Below are positions 1 through 9,082 of a stretch of DNA of 64,000 nt, piece by piece. A model generated the notes under the pieces. That model did not search any database. It had not been told where the DNA came from and worked only from the letters and a program-made list of their open reading frames with translations. The stretch lies in NCBI GenBank assembly GCA_030686995.1, contig CM060706.1:138843005-138907004 (forward strand), in the 5' to 3' direction. Every line of letters starts with the position of its first letter. Position 1 is the stretch's first letter. This DNA is from Artemisia argyi. Its lineage: Eukaryota; Streptophyta; Magnoliopsida; Asterales; Asteraceae. The position numbers and the translations under genes were made by a program.

Positions 1-259
1 TTCTCAACACTAGACTTTATGAATTCGTCCGATTCCGTGTCAGGAACAGTGCTAAGATGCTCATCCCCCATATTCAGAGAGTGAGTGTGAACTTAGGGTG
101 TGATATTAATAGACTGAGGGAGTTGAGAGGAGCTACCATTCATGGATTGTACAAGTTCCATTTGATCTTCTGCTAGTAATTTCTCCGTCACATTATTTTC
201 TCCCTGATTTTTCATGAAAGGAACCACAACTGATGAATTTGATGAGCCTTGACGAATAT
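1..259 (-). mobile_element. Element A, left fragment (Athila-related LTR retrotransposon interior)
   Basis: This is the downstream part of element A, separated from the rest (13139-18490) by the insertion of element B. The link is direct: the five bases before B (255-259, AATAT) are repeated after it (13139-13143), and the minus-strand reading frame of the ORF ending at 13139 continues without a break into 254-93 once one duplication copy is removed. Positions 1-92 follow the ORF stop and show no further coding signal. The rest of A, including its 3' LTR, lies left of the window. Confidence 0.85.
93..259 (-). CDS. Element A zinc-finger ORF, C-terminal piece
   Basis: The last 53 codons and the stop (TAA at 93-95, read on the minus strand) of the ORF that starts at 14209. 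The piece is Ser/Asn/Gln-rich and has no recognisable domain. It is cut from its upstream part by the 12.9-kb insertion of element B. As it stands it has no start of its own and would not be translated alone. Bases 255-259 are the target-site duplication. The join is a reading of the sequence; the function of the tail is unknown. Confidence 0.8.
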
Positions 260-2074
260 TGACTTGCTCTAAACAGTCAACTTATATTATTGACCACTTG
301 TGAATGGTCAACTCTACAAGTCAAACTAGAGAGAGGCAAATACAATGTATATCCAAGGAGTTTAGTGTCCTCGGGTCGTTATGTCCCTTGGAAGTGCGAT
401 ATCCTGAATAGAACGGATCTGTGATCGGGAATTGTTGAACAGGAAAGGGTATGTGATTGTGATTACCCTAAGATAAAATAAAATAGCCCAAATAGGCTAT
501 ATAAACAAAACCTTGAAATAAGAAAACTTACAAACGTAAAAGGAATTAAAAACGTACGCGACTGCGTGCAGAGAAAAATGTGAGTTTTAAAGAAAAATAA
601 ACTATAGGGGTTAAAAATGAAAATTCTAAAAACTTAAACTAAAAAGAAAATTAAATTAAAAAGAAAACTATTTTTTATATTATTATATTATTTATTATTA
701 ATTATTTAATTAAAAACTATTTTAACTATTTAATTAAAATCAAACTAAAAATGATAACTATTACAAATTAAACTAAAAACTTATAAAAATATTTTCTAAA
801 CCTAAAATAGAACTTGAAGAAAGTATAAAAAATAAAAATAAATCTTTTTGTCTTTTTATAAGCTTTTTATTAATTAAAAACTATTAATATTAATTATAAT
901 AATTAAACTATTTTAAATTACAAATAATACTAAATTACCTTAGAAAATTTTGAGAAAATTTATAAAACTATATTATGACTAATAAAAGCTATAAAAAATA
1001 TAAAAACTAGGTGTTACTATATAAAAACTAATTATGCTATTTATAACTTATTTATTTATTAATTATTAATAAAACTATTATTAATTCTAATAGATACTAA
1101 ATTACAAAATAAAAATATAAGAAAATTATTAAAAATACTTTAATATATAAGGAAATTAATAAAAATATAAAATTACAATTTACTTAATAAAAATCTAAAA
1201 ATTAAAATTAAAATTTAATTAAATTAAATAGAAACTATCACTTATTTTTTTGTTGTATTTTCTGGATTTTTCTTTTATAAAACTATATTATACCTAAAAA
1301 TAAGTAACTTTTGTAAAAACAATTAATTTAGAACTTATTAATAAGCTAGATATAAGCTACTAATCCTAACAGTTGACCAAAGTTGACTTTCTTAGGAAAT
1401 AAGCTCAAATGAGCTAATGTGGGGTCCACCTTGGTATTTTCTGGTCCACCTAAGTTAGTTGCACAGGTTTGAGCAAGATTTGATCAAATAAGCTCACTGG
1501 ATAAGCTGAAAAGCCACAATAAGCTGTGTGCTTATTTGGTTCTGGGTCAGATTAGGGACAACCTTTGGAGCTTATTTCAGGTGGGTCCCAGTGATCTAGG
1601 GGTCAAACTATTGGTCAACTACCACTCTCTGGTAGGAGGGGGGTTGAAGGAACCTAAGTTGAGACCTAGGGGACCACTGTGGTGGTCACAATGAACCACC
1701 AAAGGTGGTTGGGTGACTGGATAGCTGATGCACAGGGCACTGGGTTGCCCTGCAGGTGTGTTTGGGTACCTGTGGGGCCCAGTAAAAAATTACTAAAAAT
1801 ATAAAACTTATGGGAAACTAAAGTTGAGGTGAGAGACTACTAATACTAGAAAGATCAAAGCCTAAAGCCTAGTGCTAAATTCTACAAAAATCTTAGAAGT
1901 TTTGGGTTTTCTGAAAATTGGTAAAGTTGACTTTTAAGAAAATGAACTAGGTTTGACTAAAATGAAATTCAAATAACTCCTACTGATTATAGATGATATA
2001 ATAAGCTATAAAGTTACCAAATTAATGTATATTACAAACTTATGTATTGGCTTAATGAGATTTTGTGTCTCAAT

Positions 2075-2098
2075 ATCCTCACAGTTAACTGTGAGGAT
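2075..2098. repeat. Perfect 24-bp palindrome in LTR of B
   Basis: The half-site ATCCTCACAGTT is followed directly by its exact reverse complement. An identical copy is at 10898-10921 in the other LTR. It contains the CAGTTA core recognised by many plant MYB proteins on both strands. No function can be shown from sequence alone. Confidence 0.9.
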
Positions 2099-3639
2099 GG
2101 ATGGTGTATGATTTTGACTTTAACACAAACAAGCCCTGGATTTTATGCTATACTAGACTGAATAAAACCTAAAATGAGTTGACTAAACAAATAGTAACAA
2201 CAAACAACCCTTGTAAAGCAGTGAAAACAGCTTATCCAAACACCCCTTAAAAAGCTTGATTTGATGAATTTCAAAGCAAATCAATGAGTTGGACCTCTAA
2301 TCTGATTTCAAACCTTAAAACCTAATTATAACAGACCTAATGAACATAAATAAACAACAATAACAACAAATTTAACACAAAACTCAAAATTATACTACTT
2401 GACTGTTTAAAATGGAAACTTTTACAACTAAGAATAACAAAGAACAAGGTAACTACTTTAGACTAGATTATCAATAAACAACACCAAATAGACAGGAAAC
2501 AACAAAGATCAAAGCATTTAACTATTTAAACAGTAAAGTTGCAGAATTAAAGAAAATGCTTACAAAAGAGCAATCCAGCAAATAGAACCAAGATCAAGGG
2601 GTTACTCACTACCTATGGCTTCCCATGAAGCTCTAAACCAAAGGCATTCCAAGATTTACCTTGCTCCAAGCTATCTTCTTGATTGAATTTTTGTATTTAT
2701 TTGATATTTTTCTTGATTTTTTTTTGGTATTTTTCCTTTTTTAAAGACTAAGCTGTTTTTGAGTTTCTAAAAGCTTTACAAGCTTTTGTCAGGAGCTTAT
2801 GTGAGATTATAGAGTCCTCTAAACAGATATAATCAACTAGAACAAAGACTTGAAAATTTAAATTGATATGAATTGCAAAAACTTGAAAATGAAAGATAAC
2901 TGAGATTAAAACAATAAATTGAGTTTATTACACTTTGTCAAAATGTAGCTCTTAAAGCTGTAAATTGCAAGGAATTTAAAGATAAGCTGTAAAATTTAAT
3001 TAAACTAGTGATCAAGACTATTTCTATGATAACCTCTTCAATCCTGCCTCTTCTTCTCTTTATAGTGATCTTTTGAAGTCCTGGCAGGCTTTTGAGACTT
3101 TCCCACCTCATCTCAACCATTAATTTGGTCTGTTAAATCCCAATCGTTTAAAACACTTTTTGGCGCCAAAGTCTCAATTGGTTGCTTGTGGCCGTTTTAT
3201 TGCAATTAAGGAAATTTGGGGTGTTGTGTTGTGTCAGGGAACAAGTTGTATGGTTTGGAGGCCAAGTTTGGGGTGTTATGTTGAAAAACAGAGGAAGTGG
3301 TGGTTTTTGGTGGAAAAAGGAGTGGAGACACATTTATTGGTGATGGGATTTGGCAGGGGTGGAAGAGGGAGTAGGTTTAGTGAGGTGGAGGAGAATGGGT
3401 AGGCAAGTGGGGATGGCAGGGATAGGTTTTACAGGTGGAGGATGAAGAAGGAGGGGGTGAGGTGGAGGAGAAGAGTAGTAGGGCGGTTGGGGTGTTTGTT
3501 TGACTATTTGACCCTGTTTATTATTACGGGGTGGGTTTGGTTTGTATTGGGCCTAGGAGTGGGGAGTGGGCTGGGGTGGAGTAATAAGGTGGATGTTGGG
3601 CTAGGATTAGGTGTTGGGTTTTAATAACAAAAAGGGTCC

Positions 3640-4190
3640 GTTTGATATTTATTTACACAAGGACCAATTTTGTAATTTATCCAAACATGAGGGACTGATC
3701 TTGAAATTTTCCCAAAGTAGTTTTAGGGACCATATTTGTCATACTTGAATAACCCAAGGACCAAAGATGTAATTATTCTATTTTCAAAACCCAAGGACCT
3801 TTTCTGCCAATTCCTCAAACTCCAGGGACCATTTTGTAATTTTCTGATAATTGAAGGACCAAACCTGTAAATATCCAAATGTTAACACAAAGGACCAATT
3901 ATGTCATTTAGAAATAGTATAAGGTTTATTTTTATTATTTTCTTATTTTTAAAACCTTAGGGACTAATTTTGACACTTTTCAAAAGTTGAGGGACCATAG
4001 TTGTAATTTTGTGATTTTTAACTTCAAAGGATTTTTTCTAACAACTTATGAATCCCAAGGACCTTTTATGACATTTGTACAAGTTTTGATTTACCAGGGA
4101 CTAGTTTTGCCAATTTGTCAAAGTTCAGGGACTGAAACAGTAAATTATATAAACTTTGTTGTTTTTCATCAGTTTTCATCCCTTTTGCAC
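3640..4190 (-). repeat. Degenerate ~40-50 bp U3 repeat array (copy in left LTR of B)
   Basis: About a dozen imperfect units, each with a core like AAGGACCAATTTTGTAATTT followed by an AT-rich spacer. Several cores (GGGACCATATTTGT, AGGACCAAACCTGT, GGGACTAGTTTTGC and others) are clearly related by eye. The array lies between the LTR start (4310, minus sense) and the putative TATA box at 3063. The identical array is at 12468-13018 in the other LTR, and a diverged version occurs in the LTR of element A at 17985-18330. The role is unknown; an upstream promoter element is an inference from position. Confidence 0.7.
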
Positions 4191-4310
4191 TTGTAACACT
4201 TAAAAACACAATTTCATGATATTTCATGTATTATAAAGCATATCTGTATGTTTTCAGATGTTTTGTAGCTTAAATGTGACAGAAATGATGAGTATTTTAG
4301 ACACTCATCA

Positions 4311-4322
4311 ATCCCCCACACT
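4311..4322 (-). other. Element B polypurine tract
   Basis: Directly inside the left (3') LTR the minus strand reads AGTGTGGGGGAT. This is the usual Athila-type polypurine tract, primer for plus-strand DNA synthesis. Two more copies of the same purine motif lie further inside, at about 4855-4866 and 5089-5100. Confidence 0.85.
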
Positions 4323-5021
4323 AAACTATTGCTAGTCCCTAGCAATATTTTATGAAGTTTTAATGGATTTTATCTCTTTACCAAAAGCCATCACTTCTGG
4401 AGTAGCTAGGTGTAAGAACTGTGGCACACCTGATAACCGTGTGATTTTGAGCAAACCACCAGCTGTCAACGGATTTGATTTGTCTTTACCAAAAGCCGTT
4501 TGCTTCTGGACTAGCCAACTCTTGATGGAATAGTCAACATCTTGGTGAGCTGATTACCAATTATGGTTTTTCCACGGCCTTTACCACAAGCCATAATCTT
4601 GCGGGCTAGCCAACTCATTAGCTTTTGAGGATAATGGGGAGTTGAGGAACCATACAATTTTGGGCAAATTGCAAGCCATAAACGGGTTTGAGTTATCTTT
4701 ACCAAGAGCCGTTTGCTCCTGGATTAGCCAATCCTGTTGTGGGTTAGACATGGAGGATTGATACCATTTATTTGCGTTCTAAGTGAGAAAAAATTTTAAA
4801 ATTTTTGGCTAAATTGGGGTTCCTGATGGAACATGTGTTTGAATTCGTGAGAATCCCCCCCACACTTAGAACTGAATATTGCCCTCAATATTCAAAGTAC
4901 CGGGTGTTAAACCGAACTTAGAACGTAAAAGGGAAAATACTCTTAGCCTTTATTTTACATGTATATACATACAAATATTTTTTAGATAAAACTTCTTAAA
5001 TAGAAGCTATCACTATATGTA

Positions 5022-5055
<34 letters not shown>

Positions 5056-5296
5056 GATATTTACATATATACAACATGTGGGGCATCTCCCCCACACTTG
5101 GGTGTTACACACGGGTGACAAGCCCATGCTTTTGCTAATGTTTTTGATTCCCGAGTCACTAGCCGGACTCGACCCCGAATTAATTGGTTCATGGGGAAGT
5201 ATATGGATGAGACCATCTCCATCGGACTTTCATAAAATGTTTGTATAAACACTGAAGTACATGAAAGTTCCACACCAAGAGAGATATATCTGGCAT
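4323..5296 (-). other. Element B 3' untranslated region with three imperfect repeats
   Basis: This is the non-coding stretch between the protease ORF and the polypurine tract. On the minus strand it holds, in order: an AAGTGTGGGGGA motif (5100-5089), a 29-base T run in plus orientation (5024-5052), a second purine tract with an adjacent perfect hairpin (4855-4893), and three imperfect units between about 4760 and 4381. Each unit starts GGCTARYCC and continues with a related TTGGTAAA segment. One of these units is about 90% identical over roughly 80 bp to sequence just before the 3' LTR of the copia element D. A 70-codon open frame at 5061-5273 looks incidental. Confidence 0.8.
4874..4893 (-). 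other. Hairpin next to internal polypurine tract (element B)
   Basis: A perfect 8-bp stem, GAATATTG pairing with CAATATTC, around a 4-base loop that reads AGGG on the minus strand. It is followed on that strand by AAGTGTGGGGG. The same arrangement, with compensating base changes in the stem, occurs in element C at 23240-23277. Confidence 0.75.
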
Positions 5297-7684
5297 TTAA
5301 ACCAATGTTATATGGAAAATCCCAGGGTCAAAAGTAACATCCTCACTCCTGGTTGAGTGAAGGGAAGGAGAAATCACCGGGTAGGTGAAGGGTAGAAGGG
5401 AGATCATAACAGCAGTAAGCATAAGAACTTCCTCCTCAAGAAGTTGAAATTTAATTGAAGGAGGCAAGGTCTTATGCTTGATCTCGGGAAACTCATCAGT
5501 TTCTTCAACTGATTTGGATTCCTCTTTATGAAGTGGTTTGGTTGGGAGGGTGGGATAATTTTCTGGGTATAAAAGTTGTTCAAGAAGAAGACTGACATCT
5601 TTCTCTTGATCACTCTCGGCATCATCAATACCTGGCATAAATGTATCTAAATCGAGATAAACATCGATTTCATCCAGAATAGAATCAGTACTCTCATTAT
5701 GAAGTTCTTCTAGAGGAGGAGGGGGAATTGGAACATCGTGCATAAATTCCTCAAGGAGAAGAATATCTCCCTCCTCATCACTCTCAGTATCATCATCATC
5801 CCAAATGGGATGACTTTCCTCAACCCGAGTGACATAAGTTGAAGAGTCTAGCGGAGGAGGGGAAATTGGATCATTATTTAACAATTCTTCAAGTAAAAGA
5901 ATATCTCCCTCCTGATCATTCTCAGTCTCATCTTCATCCCAAATGGGACTACTTTCCTCATCCAGAGTGAGAGAAGTTGCAGATTCGGCTAAGATAGTAG
6001 TAGAAGAATGAGTGGGATTACCACTCACAGAATTATGAAAATAATCAAGATTTTCTTGAGAATACTCCTTTGAAGAAACATCAATGAAATCGATTCGGTT
6101 AACCGATTCAGAGTTAAAGTTTGAGGAGTACTTTGAATTTTGATCTTGATCAAAGGTAACAGCTTCCTTACCAACACGTAAGGTGATCTCATGCTCTAAA
6201 ATATCAATAAGAGCATGGCCAGTTCTAAGGAATCCTCTACCAAGAATGAGAGGAACCTTTTGATCGGCATCAAAGTCAACGACCACAAAATCTGCAGGAA
6301 AATGGAACTTCCCTACTTTCACAAATACGTCCTCAGCGATGCCGAGGGGCATAGATATGGTACGATCTGCAAGCTCGAGAGTCATGCAGGTAGGGGAGAG
6401 TTCAGGAAGAGACAGTTTCTTCCACACTGAATAAGGCATCAGATTGATGCTAGCACCGAGATCGGCCAAGGCGTAGCAATCAATCATTCCTGGGAATACA
6501 CATGGTATTAGGAATTTCCCAGGATCTCCAAGCTTTACCGGAAGTTTCTTTAAGATAACTGCCGAGCAGTTTTCGCTTACTGGAGTTTTTGCCATCTCAA
6601 ACAGCTTTTCCTTGTTGTTTAGCAGTTGTTTGATAGTCGCTGCAAACTTAGGCATAAGAATGAGAGAATCCGCGAAACTAATGTCAAAGTGTAATTCTTT
6701 AAAGATTTGAAAGAATTTATCTATTTGTTGACTATTCTTTTCACGGGTCCTGTCCTCATTCATACGTGAAGGGTACGGAAGAGAAGGTTTGGATTTAGGA
6801 GCAGTATCCTCAGGAGTCTCTACAGATTCAAAGACAACTCCTGGTTTGGGTCTCTTTTTAGGGAGGACCGGAGGAGAGACATGTGCTGTACTTTGTGAAC
6901 TTGGAATTTGCACTTTGTCTGTTGTATCCTCCGCCTCTTTTTCCACATCATACAATGGAGGAGGGATAGGCATTGAGGGTCCATCATAAGCAGCACCACT
7001 ACGAGTGGTGATAGCTTTGATGACATTGGAATCCTCCTCCTCATCATCACTGTCGTCTAATACACTCTTACGGGAAGAATTAAGCATATGAGAATAAGTC
7101 ACAGCTGCTCTTTGGTCATAAAGATTGCTTGACAAACTTTTAACCGTGAATCGTGAAAGAGTAGGATCTATTCTTGACGATGTAGGAGTGATAGGGGGTG
7201 TAGATTTTGGAACAACCGTGGTTTGGACGTAATGAGCACTTCCTTTTTTAGAAGGAAGTACCGGGTCCTTTGTCACCTTGGTTGGTCCATCTTTGTCATT
7301 ATGTGTAGTGACAGCTTTGAGTTCACCCCTTGGATTTGGAACAGTGTTACTTGGGAGAGTTCCCGAAGTAGATGGTGGATTTAGTTGTTTTACTAAACCA
7401 GCAAACATGTCCTTAATATCGTTCCTCAGCTCATTGTTGTTCTTAGCAATTGAAGAATTAAATTCATTCTTCAAATTGGAGATTTGGTTTTGCATTGCCC
7501 TCATGTTAGCATCATTAACCTTGATGTGGTTAGCGAGCTCATTGGAGGGAGACTCTTGATAAGGAACCATTTGATGAACAGGAGCTGAGTATCCTTGATT
7601 TGAATTCCCCTTGTGGGGTGGGTATTGAAAAGGAACCATTTGATTGCTCGGGGCATGATATTGATTTTGTGGGTTTTGCCCTCG
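5297..7684 (-). CDS. Element B retropepsin-like ORF (pol truncated before RT)
   Basis: From the first ATG at 7639 the ORF has 780 codons; the frame is open from just after the gag stop (7685-7687). Residues about 40-100 look like a helical, Asn/Gln-rich gag tail. Residues about 390-480 are an Athila/Tat-type aspartic protease: the catalytic triplet is D393-L-G, as is usual in this lineage, with the second conserved block ILGRGF near 465-470. After it come tandem acidic repeats of about 45 residues with PIWD..ETE and GDILLLEE cores. In autonomous relatives this linker leads into reverse transcriptase; here the homology stops at a short PEIKHKTLPP stretch and the last ~50 residues read through 3'-UTR-like DNA. 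RT, RNase H and integrase are absent, so the protein could at most process Gag. Confidence 0.85.
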   Translation of the reverse strand, partial: RGQNPQNQYHAPSNQMVPFQYPPHKGNSNQGYSAPVHQMVPYQESPSNELANHIKVNDANMRAMQNQISNLKNEFNSSIAKNNNELRNDIKDMFAGLVKQLNPPSTSGTLPSNTVPNPRGELKAVTTHNDKDGPTKVTKDPVLPSKKGSAHYVQTTVVPKSTPPITPTSSRIDPTLSRFTVKSLSSNLYDQRAAVTYSHMLNSSRKSVLDDSDDEEEDSNVIKAITTRSGAAYDGPSMPIPPPLYDVEKEAEDTTDKVQIPSSQSTAHVSPPVLPKKRPKPGVVFESVETPEDTAPKSKPSLPYPSRMNEDRTREKNSQQIDKFFQIFKELHFDISFADSLILMPKFAATIKQLLNNKEKLFEMAKTPVSENCSAVILKKLPVKLGDPGKFLIPCVFPGMIDCYALADLGASINLMPYSVWKKLSLPELSPTCMTLELADRTISMPLGIAEDVFVKVGKFHFPADFVVVDFDADQKVPLILGRGFLRTGHALIDILEHEITLRVGKEAVTFDQDQNSKYSSNFNSESVNRIDFIDVSSKEYSQENLDYFHNSVSGNPTHSSTTILAESATSLTLDEESSPIWDEDETENDQEGDILLLEELLNNDPISPPPLDSSTYVTRVEESHPIWDDDDTESDEEGDILLLEEFMHDVPIPPPPLEELHNESTDSILDEIDVYLDLDTFMPGIDDAESDQEKDVSLLLEQLLYPENYPTLPTKPLHKEESKSVEETDEFPEIKHKTLPPSIKFQLLEEEVLMLTAVMISLLPFTYPVISPSLHSTRSEDVTFDPGIFHITLV

Positions 7685-8830
7685 TTACTGGTTAGGAATG
7701 AACCTATTAGCATTGTTTGGTTGGTATAATCCAGGCTGTCCTCCCTGGTTGTTAGCACGGTAGTTTGTTTCCACTTGAGGACGGAATGGAATTCCTCCTT
7801 GATTGGAACTGCCTGCTATAGCATTGACTTCAATTGCATTGCCAGCGGTGTGGGTACAATTGTAGTATGGATGAGGACCTCCACAAGTAACACAAACTTC
7901 TACCTTTTTAACTTCAGCAGTTTGAGAAGTTTGCGGAGCGGACTCTTTCTTGGAAACCAAAGCTTGGATAGCCTTCGTGAGTTCAGCAATCTGAGAATCA
8001 GTGCTAGAAGACACGGGAGATGATGTAGAAGGACCAGCACTAGCATGAGAATTATAAGTTCTATCTCTAGTAGTACGGACCTTAGACATGTTTTCAATTA
8101 AAGCAATGGCTTCCTTTGTGGATTTGCTTAGAAAATTACCTCCAGCTGAGGCGTTTAGAGAATTCTGATCAGATGGGTTTAACCCATTGTAGAAAGTGTC
8201 CATTTGCATTAATTCGGTGAAACCGTGATGTGGACATCTGCGAAGCGATTCTTTGAAACGATCCCATGCCTCTCCAAATGGTTCATCAAACCTTTGAGAA
8301 AACTTCATGATCTCGTTCTTAAGATATGTGGTTTTGGAAGGAGGAAAGAATTCATTAATGAATTTATGAACCAAATCTCCCCATGTTTCAATCGATTTAG
8401 GAGGCTGTTTATCAAGCCATATCCTGGCATTGCCATCGATGGAAAATGGGAAAAGAAGAAGTTTGATTGATTCCTCAGGGACATTTTTACATTTGATGGT
8501 ACCAATGATTTGGTTAAACCATCTAATATGATCATGAGGATTGTCCCTATCAAAACCATATAATTGCTTCTGGGTTGCCAGATTAATCAACCCAGTTTTG
8601 AGCTCAAAATTCTCAGCCACGATGGCTGGAACAACAATAGCATCTCCGTAACCCTCGGTGGGTGCTTGGAGAAGCTCATTCATCGGACGGTCTTCTGTCA
8701 TTATGACAGGGGGTTTAGGATCAGTACGTATCTCGGGTACGACTGAGGGAGCAGAACGTCTACGATTTCTTCGAGGTATGGCTACAAGCTCACGAAGAGG
8801 ACTTGATGACCTTGAAGAACGAGTGCGCAT
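7685..8830 (-). CDS. Element B Gag (Athila/Tat type)
   Basis: A 381-residue Gag, the structural protein that packages element RNA in cytoplasmic particles. The N-terminus is Arg/Ser-rich (residues 1-30). Residues about 80-225 match the plant retrotransposon gag domain, with the signatures WGDLVHKFINEFFPP (150-164), FDEPFGEAWDRF (181-192) and CPHHGF. A zinc-knuckle-like motif, C313-x2-C316-x3-H320-x4-C325, follows. The chosen start is the first ATG, 230 bp after the primer binding site. The frame ends at a single TAA (7685-7687) and is open again immediately after it for nearly 800 codons, so the stop splits what was one gag-pro frame. It could be a recent mutation of a CAA codon or a natural gag terminator passed by readthrough; sequence cannot decide. 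Confidence 0.9.
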   Translation of the reverse strand: MRTRSSRSSSPLRELVAIPRRNRRRSAPSVVPEIRTDPKPPVIMTEDRPMNELLQAPTEGYGDAIVVPAIVAENFELKTGLINLATQKQLYGFDRDNPHDHIRWFNQIIGTIKCKNVPEESIKLLLFPFSIDGNARIWLDKQPPKSIETWGDLVHKFINEFFPPSKTTYLKNEIMKFSQRFDEPFGEAWDRFKESLRRCPHHGFTELMQMDTFYNGLNPSDQNSLNASAGGNFLSKSTKEAIALIENMSKVRTTRDRTYNSHASAGPSTSSPVSSSTDSQIAELTKAIQALVSKKESAPQTSQTAEVKKVEVCVTCGGPHPYYNCTHTAGNAIEVNAIAGSSNQGGIPFRPQVETNYRANNQGGQPGLYQPNNANRFIPNQ

Positions 8831-9059
8831 GCACTAAGACGCGTCTAAGGATCCTTGAAGAAAAGGAAACTCAGATAAGGGTGAGAAGAGTATTTTTAGG
8901 TTTTTATTTTATGTTATATATATATAGAAAGAAAAAGAAAATATTTTTGGTGTTTTATATGTTTATGGAAGATGGAAATACGATATTTATATAAGATATA
9001 TGTACTATGGATAGGTATTCAACAAATCTGATACTTCAGAATCGTTCAACGCAGCGCAC
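8831..9059 (-). other. Element B leader
   Basis: A 229-bp untranslated leader between the primer binding site and the gag ATG. It is AT-rich with an ATATATATA stretch near 8916. No packaging signal can be named from sequence. Confidence 0.6.
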
Positions 9060-9077
9060 TCCCCGGCAGCGGCGCCA
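9060..9077 (-). other. Element B primer binding site (tRNA-Asp type)
   Basis: On the minus strand TGGCGCCGCTGCCGGGGA, five bases inside the right LTR. It matches the 3' end of plant tRNA-Asp apart from one base, the primer class usual in Athila elements. The same motif is found in element A at 14793-14810. Confidence 0.9.
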
Positions 9078-9082
9078 AATTT

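Larger units (their letters stand above)
260..4310 (-). repeat. Element B 3' LTR (left)
   Basis: A 4051-bp LTR, almost identical to 9083-13138. On the element's own (minus) strand it starts TGATGAGT and ends AAGTCA. The first 25 bases form a hairpin with arms TGATGAGT and ACTCATCA. A TATA-like box, TATAAAGAG, lies at 3063-3055 on the minus strand, which would make roughly 4310-3030 the U3. U3 holds an array of degenerate GGGACCA-containing repeats (3640-4190). The AT-rich stretch at about 580-1330 and the rest of the LTR hold no convincing gene. A perfect 24-bp palindrome lies at 2075-2098, and two small hairpins lie at 1672-1687 and 1694-1710. Confidence 0.95.

Noticed and set aside
3160..3624. 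Small plus-strand open frames in the LTR of B (80 and 60 codons), repeated at 11988-12452
   Set aside because: They are present twice only because the LTR is duplicated, lie opposite to the element's transcript, and have no domain or promoter.
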